A stretch of DNA of 8,166 nucleotides from Kiritimatiellia bacterium. Its GTDB lineage: Bacteria > Verrucomicrobiota > Kiritimatiellia > RFP12 > UBA1067. The notes under the pieces are model-generated. The model made no database searches. It had not been told where the DNA came from and saw only the letters and a list, made by a program, of their open reading frames with translations. Where the stretch lies: assembly GCA_017629455.1 (NCBI GenBank), contig JAGBXE010000033.1, forward strand, positions 1 to 8,166, read 5' to 3'. Positions within the stretch are counted from its first letter, which is position 1, and the number at the start of each line of letters is the position of its first letter. This document shows positions 1-7,314 of this stretch, piece after piece. Both the position numbers and the translations under genes were made by a program.

Positions 1-702
1 AGTCAGGGTTTCCGCCTTCTTGTCTCCCTCCATGACGAGCCAACCTTTGCTCCAGAACGTGCGCCACCATTCCTTGAGCGCGCGCCGCCGCTCTTTGAGG
101 GTGGTGCGCAAGACGGCGGCTCTGGACGCCTTCCCGCAGGATACGAAAACGGAATAGCCGCCATCGTCCGGGTTTGCGGCGACATCGGTGAAGACCGCAT
201 ACTGCGGCAAGACGCCTTTGCCCGTGCGCCAAAGCGAATACGTTGCCTTGGGCGCTTCGTTCAGATTGCGAGAATCGACGACATCGCAAACAAGCGCGCC
301 CGACGATCTGTCGCCGTAGATTACGGTTTCGATATTCCCCGCGGGCGTACCTATATGGACCGTGACGGTGCCGCGGACGGGATCCAGGACTTGCCTGAAG
401 GATGTAAAATCGTTCGTCGAAAGAGATGCGAACGAAAGCGTTAGATGCCCGGGGGAGAGAAGCTGCAGATTCTCCGGCCCCTTGCCTGAATTGATATCGG
501 CAAGATAGTCAGTTTTCGAGAGATGAAGTTCGATGGAATTCGTGACGACGCTCACCATCGCGGCAAAATCACCAGCCCCGACAGGCATCACCCATTCCGG
601 CCCTCGCCCCGGGCGGTCGAATGCAACCGTGCAATCAAAAGCGCCGAACGCAGCATTTGCCGCGGCCGCAAAAAGCATCGCAACTGCGAAACGCCTTATC
701 AC
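1..702 (-). CDS. GH95-like / DUF5703-type secreted protein, N-terminal part (runs off left edge)
   Basis: The frame is open from a GTG at 702 to the left edge (234 codons), so the C-terminus is missing. The first residues (VIRRFAVAMLFAAAANAAFG) look like a signal peptide: two Arg, a hydrophobic core, and small residues at a likely cleavage site near 17-20. Residues 37-66 carry a W-x-MPVGAGDFAAMV stretch followed by IELHLSKTDY. This resembles the 'PLGNGxxGAMV ... LxLSKTD' start of DUF5703 and of the N-terminal domain of family 95 glycoside hydrolases. Residues 210-222 (KEWWRTFWSKGWL) resemble the linker that precedes the catalytic barrel in such proteins. The role is probably export and glycan breakdown, but no catalytic residue lies inside the window, so enzyme activity is an inference. 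The GTG overlaps the upstream stop (GTGA) and has AAGGGG 8 bases upstream at 711-716, which favours it over the internal ATG at 678. GC content is visibly higher than in ligA. Confidence 0.72.
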   Translation of the reverse strand, partial: MIRRFAVAMLFAAAANAAFGAFDCTVAFDRPGRGPEWVMPVGAGDFAAMVSVVTNSIELHLSKTDYLADINSGKGPENLQLLSPGHLTLSFASLSTNDFTSFRQVLDPVRGTVTVHIGTPAGNIETVIYGDRSSGALVCDVVDSRNLNEAPKATYSLWRTGKGVLPQYAVFTDVAANPDDGGYSVFVSCGKASRAAVLRTTLKERRRALKEWWRTFWSKGWLVMEGDKKAETLT

Positions 703-1766
703 TTGATCCGCCCCTTGTGCGGATTCTGAGGCCGGCAGCACTCCAATGCGATCAGCGCAAACGACGTGCACAAGACAGGATCGGACTCCCAAAAGCGGTT
801 GTTCTCGTTTGCCCAGCTGCCGTCAGGCCTCTGCAGGGAAATGAGCTTTTCGGAAAGCTCCTTGCGCCAATCGTGGCCTCCGACGCTATCCACCCCTGCC
901 GCGCTAAGAGCACGCGCCATAATGTCGTAGAAATAATAGAGCCCCTGACTGCCCATCCCGGGATTCTCGCTGACCGTCCAGTTCTTCGAAAGATACTCTA
1001 ACGCCTGACGCACGCGGGGATCGCCGCGTTCGAGTTTAGCCGAGCACATCGAAAGAACTGCCGCATACGTCATAGAACCGTAAGCGCGCAGATGCAAGCG
1101 GCCTTGCGAATTCGTGGAAACTCCTGCTTGGGCAGTGCGCTCGTTGTATGCTGCGCCTCCTGCATCGGGCCCTTCACGCTCCATGAGATTTTCGACAAAA
1201 CTAATCGCTTTATCCCAATCAAGATCAGCACGCTTACCAGATGAGCGCATCTCTTCGAGCGAAGCCGTCTTTGCCATTGCGCTCATCGCATACGAAGTAT
1301 TTGATAAATCGGCATATCTGCGACGCGAAATCTTATCGTAACCGAAACCGCCAGCCATTGTATCATCGCCCACCAACTGCGACGAAGCAATATACGTACG
1401 CGCATTCAGAAGTGCACGCGTCGGAGCAAGCCCCGAATCGTAAAGCGCCGAAAGGCATACGCTCGTATTGTAGTTTCCAAGCCCAGAACCGCCGCGCCCA
1501 GGTTTCGGAACGTAAAAGCCGCCGTCGGGGCGTTGCGTCTTAAGTACAAATTCCGCCGCGCGCTTTAATGCGCCGCCCTGAAGACTCTCCTTTACTCCCG
1601 GGATATTTGCACACCCAGAAAGCGCCCACAAAGGAAGTGCCGTAAGCGCCGGCATTTGAGGGTCGCTCCAATGACCATCTTCGGCTTGTGCTGAAATAAG
1701 AAATGCCGCGCCATTAGTAAGCGCCGCCTCAATAGTAAGCGCTGCAGCAAACAGAATCCCCGTCAT
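699..1766 (-). CDS. prenyltransferase/squalene-oxidase-repeat (alpha/alpha-toroid) protein
   Basis: This 355-residue protein is built of helical repeats with QW-like motifs: QAEDGHW (27-33), QRPDGGF (78-84), GGFGYD (139-144) and QRPDGSW (312-318). A DLSNTSYAMSAM stretch lies at 153-164. The segments RAYGSMTYA (227-235), NPGMGSQGLYYFY (268-280) and ESDPVLCTSFALIALE (327-342) match the conserved core of the toroid family shared by protein prenyltransferases and squalene-hopene cyclases. The DXDD catalytic motif of squalene-hopene cyclase is not visible, so terpene cyclisation is unlikely. In planctomycetes and verrucomicrobia such proteins are common and mostly of unknown role. The N-terminus (TGILFAAALTIEA) is hydrophobic but has no basic residue, so export is uncertain; the first toroid helix begins almost at once. 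The start is fixed by AAGGAGGTG at 1771-1779. The gene shares a GTGA overlap with the next one, so the two products may act together. Confidence 0.85.
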   Translation of the reverse strand: MTGILFAAALTIEAALTNGAAFLISAQAEDGHWSDPQMPALTALPLWALSGCANIPGVKESLQGGALKRAAEFVLKTQRPDGGFYVPKPGRGGSGLGNYNTSVCLSALYDSGLAPTRALLNARTYIASSQLVGDDTMAGGFGYDKISRRRYADLSNTSYAMSAMAKTASLEEMRSSGKRADLDWDKAISFVENLMEREGPDAGGAAYNERTAQAGVSTNSQGRLHLRAYGSMTYAAVLSMCSAKLERGDPRVRQALEYLSKNWTVSENPGMGSQGLYYFYDIMARALSAAGVDSVGGHDWRKELSEKLISLQRPDGSWANENNRFWESDPVLCTSFALIALECCRPQNPHKGRIK

Positions 1767-1770
1767 AATA

Positions 1771-1779
1771 CACCTCCTT
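1771..1779 (-). promoter_or_regulatory. perfect Shine-Dalgarno of the toroid-protein gene
   Basis: The minus strand reads AAGGAGGTG four bases before the ATG at 1766, a near-complete match to the 3' end of 16S rRNA. It is the strongest ribosome binding site in the window. It lies in the 40-bp gap after ligA, the only gap inside the six-gene run. The site suggests independent translation initiation here, unlike the overlap-coupled genes upstream. I see no terminator hairpin with a T-run in this gap, so read-through from ligA is likely. Confidence 0.85.
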
Positions 1780-1806
1780 GAAACGTGTGCGCCTTCGCAA
1801 TTAAAA

Positions 1807-3855
1807 TTATTGCTCGCCCTTAAGAAGACTTAGTAGCTTTTCCTCGTCTATAACTTCGGTGCCGAGCGCTTTCGCCTTCGCCGTTTTGGAAGCGCCGACA
1901 TTCGCACCTGCGATAAGGTATTTAGTCTTCGACGTCACTGCCCCTTGCACAATGCCGCCAGCAGCCTCTATCAGCGCAGCATACTCTGAACGCGCTCGCG
2001 AAAGAGTTCCTGTAAGAACACACCCCATGCCTACTAGCGGACCTTCAGAAGCTGCCGGTGCGCGTTTTTCAGAAACGGGATTAATGCCTAGATTGGCCAT
2101 GCGCTCAAGGAATGATCGGCCATAATCGGATTCAAAGAAAGAAAGAACTGCTCGCGCCGCCTCGGCCTTAATCGGCAATATGCGCCTTTCCTTGCCCTTT
2201 AACGCATCGTTGGCAACAACATCATTTAAAACCGGCGAATTAGGTAGGTCAGTAAACTTCTCATGAGCTAAAGCAATATCTTTAGCAACCGTAACACCGA
2301 CGTTAGGTATACCGATTGCGAAAAGCCACCTGTTGAGAGGCAATTCTTTCGCGGCATTTAACGCCTCCATCACCGTCTGAGCATTCTTGCCAAACCTATG
2401 ACCCGAAATTTCAAGCGCATAAAGATCAACAAGCCTAATGCCAAAAAGATCTAAGGGGTCAGAAACCATTCCTGAAGAAACAAGCGCATCAACAACAGTT
2501 TCACCGAGCGCCCTAATATCGAGTGCATTTCTGCTCGCGAAATGGCTTATGCGCCGCGAAAGCTGAGCCGGGCAGGCCGGGTTTACACACCTTGTAGCAA
2601 CCTCGCCTTCAACGCGAAGCGTCGCTCCGCCGCAAACCGGGCAATTTACCGGCATTACAAACTGCTTTTCCTCGCCTGTTCGCTTCGAAGGTATTGAAGA
2701 TTCGATTGCAGGAATAACATCGCCAGCCTTAACTAGCCAGACATGGTCGCCAATCAAAATATCCTGACGGGCAATTTGATCGGCATTATGCAGTGTCGCG
2801 CGCGAAACGGTGGAGCCGGCAATCTCGACCGGGCGCAATTCAGCGACAGGCGTCAATATGCCCGTACGGCCCACCTGGACGGTTATCGACTCAACAATCG
2901 TCTCTACACGCTCTGGGGCATACTTATAAGCGCGCGCCCAACGCGGGCCATGCGCGGTTGCGCCTAAGACATCGTAGAACTTACGCTCATCGATCTTGAT
3001 AACTGCGCCGTCAATCTCAAATTTAAAATCGTGGCGCATCGCTTCAAGCTCATCTATCGCATCAAAGACTTCGTTTAAAGTCGCACACGATTTAGACCAC
3101 GACGCAATGGGAAAGCCCCACTCCTTAAAAGCGGCGATCATCTCGGAGTGGCAGTTAAAATCTTCGCACCCAACACCGCCAGCATTATAAACGACAATAT
3201 CAAGAGGACGCGACGCCGTCACCTTAGGATCGAGCTGCTTTAACGAACCTGCACAAGCATTGCGCGGATTGGCAAAGCCTTCGCGCCCTAGCGATTCTTC
3301 ACGCTGATTTAAAGCTGCAAACCCATCACGCGTCATGTAGATTTCGCCGCGCACCTCAAGCTCCGAAGGCGCGTTCGGCGGCAACTGAAGCGGCACCGAC
3401 CTTATCGTGCGGACATTCGCTGTCACATCATCGCCTACGGTTCCGTTGCCGCGCGTTGCGGCCGAAACTAATCTACCGCCAGAATATTTAAGCGCTATTG
3501 AAACGCCATCGACTTTAGGTTCGACAAAATAAGTAAAGCCTGAAACCGACTTACGGATAAACGCATCAAATTCCGCAAGTTCACCCTTAGCATGGGTCTT
3601 ATCAAGCGACTGCATCGGCGGATTGTGCACGACTTGAGCAAAAGATGAAACCGCTTCTCCTGAAACGCGCTGGGTCGGAGAGTCGGGATCGCGCAAAGAA
3701 GGAAACTCCTTTTCAAGGCGCAGAAGCTCATCATACAAAAGATCGTAATCGCGATCGCCAATTACCGGCTTTGCCTCAACATAGTAAAGGCGATCATGGC
3801 GCGCAATCTCACCAGTGAGGTACGCTATTCTTGCTTTTGCCTCTTGCTCGTTCAT
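1807..3855 (-). CDS. ligA: NAD-dependent DNA ligase LigA
   Basis: LigA seals nicks in double-stranded DNA using NAD+ as adenylate donor, in replication and repair. The 682 residues are full family length. The NMN-binding Ia domain is at about 1-65 (HDRLYY 20-25, GDRDYDLLYDELLRLE 33-48). The adenylation domain follows: EPKVDG has the nucleotidyl-accepting Lys114, then VRGEIYM (168-174), NPRNACAGSLKQLDP (196-210), EIDGAVIKID (280-289) and WARAYKYAPE (306-315). The OB domain holds VGRTGILTPVAELRPV (328-343). The zinc finger has Cys405, 408, 423 and 428. Helix-hairpin-helix repeats run about 435-590 and a BRCT domain about 603-682 (VLTGTLSRARSEY, AAGGIVQ, TSKTKYLIAG). All expected motifs are present, so it should be active. 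The ATG overlaps the ATPase stop (ATGA, 3852-3855). There is no well-spaced Shine-Dalgarno, so translation is probably coupled. Its place in an efflux operon is unusual. Confidence 0.98.
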   Translation of the reverse strand: MNEQEAKARIAYLTGEIARHDRLYYVEAKPVIGDRDYDLLYDELLRLEKEFPSLRDPDSPTQRVSGEAVSSFAQVVHNPPMQSLDKTHAKGELAEFDAFIRKSVSGFTYFVEPKVDGVSIALKYSGGRLVSAATRGNGTVGDDVTANVRTIRSVPLQLPPNAPSELEVRGEIYMTRDGFAALNQREESLGREGFANPRNACAGSLKQLDPKVTASRPLDIVVYNAGGVGCEDFNCHSEMIAAFKEWGFPIASWSKSCATLNEVFDAIDELEAMRHDFKFEIDGAVIKIDERKFYDVLGATAHGPRWARAYKYAPERVETIVESITVQVGRTGILTPVAELRPVEIAGSTVSRATLHNADQIARQDILIGDHVWLVKAGDVIPAIESSIPSKRTGEEKQFVMPVNCPVCGGATLRVEGEVATRCVNPACPAQLSRRISHFASRNALDIRALGETVVDALVSSGMVSDPLDLFGIRLVDLYALEISGHRFGKNAQTVMEALNAAKELPLNRWLFAIGIPNVGVTVAKDIALAHEKFTDLPNSPVLNDVVANDALKGKERRILPIKAEAARAVLSFFESDYGRSFLERMANLGINPVSEKRAPAASEGPLVGMGCVLTGTLSRARSEYAALIEAAGGIVQGAVTSKTKYLIAGANVGASKTAKAKALGTEVIDEEKLLSLLKGEQ

Positions 3856-4571
3856 ACCTCGGCTTTGACACTCTCTTTAACGGGAGCTTTATCATCATCG
3901 CGCACGAGTTTACCGTCTTTCATGACAAGATGGCGCGTAGCGTATGCCGCGATATCTTCTTCATGCGTTACCATGATAATTGTTATACCCTCGCGCGAAA
4001 GCTCCGTAAAAAGCTCCATAATCTCAATCGAGCTTTTCGTATCGAGATTGCCGGTGGGCTCGTCGGCAAAAAGGACTGGAGGCTCATTCATTAACGCGCG
4101 GGCAATAGCTACACGCTGCTGCTGACCGCCCGACATCTGCGCTGGCGTATGCCCAAGGCGCGTTCCAAGCCCCACGCGCTTTAAAAGCGATATCGCGCGT
4201 TCTCTGCGTTGAGCGCGCGAAAAAGCGCCGCGATACAAATCGGGAAGCTCCACCTGCTCAAGTGCGCGCGTTCTCGGAAGGAGATTGAAGTTCTGAAAGA
4301 CAAAGCCTAGCTTGCAGTTTCTAATGTGAGCCAGCTCTGAGCGCGACCTGCGCGCAACTTCTATTCCATCTAGAAGATACGACCCGCCAGTAGGAGTATC
4401 TAAGCAACCAAGTATATTTAGGAGCGTCGACTTCCCCGAACCTGACGCACCCATAATGGCCACAAATTCGCCGTTATCGATCTTCGCCGAAACGCCGTCT
4501 AGGGCATGAACGGGTTCTTCGCCGACGTTGTACGTCTTGCGTAAATCCCTAATTTCGATTAAGTGCGCCAT
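3852..4571 (-). CDS. MacB/LolD-type ABC transporter ATP-binding protein
   Basis: This cytoplasmic ATPase would drive a MacB-type (type VII ABC) mechanotransmission transporter. The 239 residues contain Walker A GASGSGKST (41-49), the Q-loop Gln93 in FVFQNFNLLP, the signature MSGGQQQRVAIARAL (146-160), Walker B VLFADEPTGNLD (166-177) with catalytic Glu171, and the H-loop His203 in VTHEED. The N-terminus (IEIRDLRKTYNVGEEPVHALDGVS) and EPTGNLD are typical of the MacB/LolD/FtsE group. The length is that of a stand-alone ATPase: there is no hydrophobic segment and no fused MacB membrane domain. The C-terminal tail (from about 222) is charged. The start overlaps the adaptor stop by one base (TAATG), with only a weak purine-rich AAGAAGAA upstream. 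With the adaptor and outer-membrane channel before it, a MacAB-TolC-like pump is the best guess, but the matching FtsX-like permease is not encoded in this window. LolD-like lipoprotein release is an alternative, made less likely by the neighbours. Confidence 0.93.
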   Translation of the reverse strand: MAHLIEIRDLRKTYNVGEEPVHALDGVSAKIDNGEFVAIMGASGSGKSTLLNILGCLDTPTGGSYLLDGIEVARRSRSELAHIRNCKLGFVFQNFNLLPRTRALEQVELPDLYRGAFSRAQRRERAISLLKRVGLGTRLGHTPAQMSGGQQQRVAIARALMNEPPVLFADEPTGNLDTKSSIEIMELFTELSREGITIIMVTHEEDIAAYATRHLVMKDGKLVRDDDKAPVKESVKAEV

Positions 4572-5860
4572 TATTTCTTCTTAGGTTCTGGTGCTGTTCC
4601 TGCCGTGCCGCGCTTCGGGCGCTTTGGCATAAACGGATTGTTTGTAGAACCGCCTGCCTTCAGTGCCGTTTGCTGAGTCTCGTAGTCGATAACTGCTTCG
4701 CGGCCTTCAAGAGCTTCGCCGCCTTCAATCTCAACAAACGACCCATCGCTCACGCCTTCAGTGACAAGATGTGGCTCAAGCTTGCCGTTCTCACCAACAA
4801 GCCAAATCTTACGCCCACGCGGCACTTCGCCTTCAACGCAATCTTCTTTCTTAGGCCTGAACCTGAGCGCCGCTGACGAAACTGTCACGACATCCTCCGC
4901 GCGCGCAGTTTCAATTGAAAGCGTAGCCGTCATCCCAGGGAAAAGCATTTCATCTGGGTTTTCCGCTTCGATTATTACAGGGTAAGTTACAACATTGTTC
5001 GTAGTCGTTGAAGCGCGGCGGACCTGCTTAACACGGCCCTTAAAACGGCGGCGGTAAGCGTCGGATGTAAACGTAACTTCCTGGCCTATCTTTATGTTGC
5101 CGACATCAGCCTCTGGCACAGTAGCTTCAACCCAGATGGTCTTAAGGTCTTCGGCAATCGTCAAAACAGGCACAGCGTTGTACGACGAAACGACAGTCTC
5201 GCCTTCTTCAACCTTACGCGCAATTACGACACCGTTAACTGGCGACCTGATTGTGCAGTAATCAAGATCGGCCTTTGCCTTGCTTACGGCCGCTTCACTT
5301 TGCTTAACAGAAGCCTCCGCACTGGCCAACGCCGCCTCGGCACTAGCCAAACCTGCTTTTGCCTTCTCAAGGCGTTCGATAGCATCATCAAGATCCGCTA
5401 TCGAAGTCATTGATTTTTCGGCAAGCGCCTTCTTGCGCAGATGCGTTTTCTCGGCAAGCGTAAGCTCTGCCTTGCAAGTTTGAATATCCGCCTTACGCAC
5501 AAGCACATTAGCCTTATTTACCTGAAGCTGAGCAACCGCGCTTTTGTATGTAGCATCGTAAACGAGAGGATCGATAAGCGCAACTATCTGACCGTTCGTA
5601 ACAGATGAATTGTAGTCGACGAAAAGCTTAATTACTTTACCGTTAACCTGCGCACCGACGGGAATTCCGCTCGACGTATTGCGCGGCGTTACAGTTCCGG
5701 TAGCTTCAACAGTGCGTACGACATCGCTGCGGACAATTGGGGCAAACCTATATGCCGGCTTCTTCTCGCCGCCGATCGAAGACGACGCTTTCTCGCAGCC
5801 AAGAAATGCACCAAGTGCAGATAACAGCACTGCACCGCCAAGAATTTTTGAATTCATCAT
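4571..5860 (-). CDS. MacA-like periplasmic adaptor (HlyD/RND-MFP family), likely lipoprotein
   Basis: This is the periplasmic adaptor that links an inner-membrane transporter to an outer-membrane channel. Residues 1-22 form a short hydrophobic signal ending in AFLGC, so Cys22 is a candidate lipidation site; the -3 Phe makes the lipobox imperfect. Next come a first lipoyl half (about 64-98, GIPVGAQVNGKVIKLFVDYN), an Ala/Lys/Glu-rich coiled-coil hairpin (about 100-203, including LASAEAALASAEAS), the second lipoyl half (204-235, TIRSPVNGVVIARKVEEGE), and beta-barrel and membrane-proximal domains (about 240-392). TNNVVTYPVIIEAENPDEML (287-306) followed by FPGMTATLSI (307-316) is typical of MacA-like members. 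The last 25 residues are a basic, Pro-rich tail likely to be disordered. The ATG overlaps the channel gene's stop (ATGA); AAAGGTGA at 5867-5874 is a well-spaced Shine-Dalgarno. A second ATG at 5857 is a possible alternative start. The substrate cannot be told from sequence. Confidence 0.93.
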   Translation of the reverse strand: MMNSKILGGAVLLSALGAFLGCEKASSSIGGEKKPAYRFAPIVRSDVVRTVEATGTVTPRNTSSGIPVGAQVNGKVIKLFVDYNSSVTNGQIVALIDPLVYDATYKSAVAQLQVNKANVLVRKADIQTCKAELTLAEKTHLRKKALAEKSMTSIADLDDAIERLEKAKAGLASAEAALASAEASVKQSEAAVSKAKADLDYCTIRSPVNGVVIARKVEEGETVVSSYNAVPVLTIAEDLKTIWVEATVPEADVGNIKIGQEVTFTSDAYRRRFKGRVKQVRRASTTTNNVVTYPVIIEAENPDEMLFPGMTATLSIETARAEDVVTVSSAALRFRPKKEDCVEGEVPRGRKIWLVGENGKLEPHLVTEGVSDGSFVEIEGGEALEGREAVIDYETQQTALKAGGSTNNPFMPKRPKRGTAGTAPEPKKK

Positions 5861-7314
5861 TTAAGATCACCTTTCACAAGCTCCTCCGTAAACATCGGCG
5901 GAACGCCAAGGATTTCGTAAAGCGCAGCTTCGGCACGCTGCCCATCGTAGAAAGCCGAAATGCAATCGCCGCGCGCACGAGAATCGGATGCTATTGCATC
6001 GGAAAGTTCGATACGGTCAGATGATCCGATTGCAAACTGCTCACGAACAGTTTCAAGATTTTCCTTCGCGCTTCTTATCGATGCCTGCGCGCTAACGAGA
6101 GCCTCTTCAGCATTATCGCGATTTGCAACTGCCGTTACAAGCGCGAGCGAAAGCTTTTGCTCGGCTTCATCGACGGCAACGGAAGCTTCTTCGAGAGCGA
6201 TAGCCGCACGATCGACCGCCGTCACCTTGCGGCCACCTTCATAAATCGACTGCACCGCCGAAAAGCCCCACGTAAAATACCAGAAGGGATCCGCCCACCT
6301 CAACGATGTAGACGCAGATATGCTCGGCAGCAAATTGGCAACGGCATAATCTACATTATGAGAAGCAACCCTCAAACGCGCACGCGCAACACGCATAGAA
6401 GGAGTATTCGTGCGAGCAAAGGCAAAAGCCTCTTCGACCGTCTCTGTCGTCCTAGCAAAACCCCTACGAACGGAATTGACAGGAAGGGGCTGAATTCCTA
6501 TAGCCTCTGCTGCGGTACCTCGCGAAGCATCAACGCCAAGAGCCTGCATAAGAGCGGCGCCTGTCGTATCAACGCTGTTTGATACCGCAACAACCTTCTG
6601 CCTTGCCGCGGCAAGATCGAGACGCGCTTTAAGAACATCTAATTTATTTACCTCTCCAGCGTCAAAGCGAGCCTGTGCACTTGCCAGATGGTCGGCGTAT
6701 TGCACCTCGTTCGTCTTAGCAACGCCCAGAAGCGCGCGCTGCTCCAGGAAATCAAACCACGCAACGGCAGTCTCGCGGCAGACGGCAAGGACCTCGGCCT
6801 GAAGCTCAAGCTCGGCAGAGACAACCTGTTCTGCTTGAGCAGAAGCTCGCGCATCGTAACGGCCAAAATCCCACAAGAGTAGATCGATCGAGATTAATGC
6901 ACTTGCACTGCCATCGGTATGCCAATGCTTCTCATTTTTTCGCAAAGCCTCAGTCGTCTCGGAATGCGAACCTGAAAGAGACGCTCTAAGCGCCGTCCAT
7001 GGCGTCTCGCTCAGCACTGGCGCGTCAGCTGCTATCTCACGCATCACTTGACGCGCATCTTCGACCGCAAGGATCTTCTGCATAACAGACGGACGGTTTG
7101 TAAGCGCAAAGCTAACGAGATCTGCTAAAGATGCTTGCTTAAGATTTACGCGTAGAGCATTAGTTGTTACGGAACTGTCGCTAGCTTTATAAGAAAGTTT
7201 GTCTTGGACATCCCTTGCGTGGCGAACATTAGAGCACCCACAAAAAATAACCACAACAAAGCACGACACAGCCGAAAATAACGGCAATACTATATTATGC
7301 AGAAAAATCTTCAT
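5857..7314 (-). CDS. outer-membrane efflux channel lipoprotein (TolC/OprM family)
   Basis: This 485-residue protein belongs to the outer-membrane efflux protein family, trimeric channels that form the exit duct of tripartite pumps. Using the ATG at 7314, residues 1-27 are a hydrophobic signal ending in FCGC, so Cys27 is a likely lipid-modified residue, as in OprM-like channels. Two family repeats follow. The first has a long helical region with LWDFGRYDARASAQAEQ and AQARFDAGEVNKLDVLKARLDLAAARQ. The second has ISASTSLRWADPF, SIYEGGRKVTAVDRA and AIGSSDRIELSDAI. The paired LWDFGR and IYEGGR turns, followed by long Ala/Glu-rich helices, are characteristic. In-frame codons continue upstream to a TTG at 7332, but that start would add VLYAI before the basic Lys and spoil the signal peptide, so I prefer ATG 7314. 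No Shine-Dalgarno precedes it (see the promoter entry). It is the first gene of the operon and overlaps the adaptor gene by four bases. Confidence 0.93.
   Translation of the reverse strand: MKIFLHNIVLPLFSAVSCFVVVIFCGCSNVRHARDVQDKLSYKASDSSVTTNALRVNLKQASLADLVSFALTNRPSVMQKILAVEDARQVMREIAADAPVLSETPWTALRASLSGSHSETTEALRKNEKHWHTDGSASALISIDLLLWDFGRYDARASAQAEQVVSAELELQAEVLAVCRETAVAWFDFLEQRALLGVAKTNEVQYADHLASAQARFDAGEVNKLDVLKARLDLAAARQKVVAVSNSVDTTGAALMQALGVDASRGTAAEAIGIQPLPVNSVRRGFARTTETVEEAFAFARTNTPSMRVARARLRVASHNVDYAVANLLPSISASTSLRWADPFWYFTWGFSAVQSIYEGGRKVTAVDRAAIALEEASVAVDEAEQKLSLALVTAVANRDNAEEALVSAQASIRSAKENLETVREQFAIGSSDRIELSDAIASDSRARGDCISAFYDGQRAEAALYEILGVPPMFTEELVKGDLK

Noticed and set aside
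3..200. 65-codon minus-strand open frame near the left edge
   Set aside because: It overlaps in another frame with the GTG-started GH95-like reading frame, which has a signal peptide, coupling to the upstream gene and a family match.
621..1001. 126-codon open frame on the plus strand
   Set aside because: It lies antisense to the well-supported toroid-protein gene and the start of the GH95-like gene. Its protein is rich in Arg, Pro and Cys with no recognisable domain.
699..1766. Squalene-hopene cyclase or protein farnesyltransferase activity for the toroid protein
   Set aside because: The DXDD catalytic motif is not seen, and at 355 residues the protein is much shorter than the roughly 630-residue hopene cyclases. 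Only the fold is supported.
1767..1806. Possible hairpin around the Shine-Dalgarno (ACAC/GTGT)
   Set aside because: The stem is only four base pairs and would not be stable; there is no T-run, so it is neither a terminator nor a convincing regulatory fold.
5280..5483. Repetitive DNA in the adaptor gene
   Set aside because: The repeated Ala-Ser-Ala-Glu-Ala codons encode the coiled-coil hairpin expected of the family, not a separate DNA repeat element.
6157..6582. 141-codon open frame on the plus strand
   Set aside because: It is antisense to the efflux channel gene, Arg/Ser/Asn-rich, without a family signature or good ribosome binding site.
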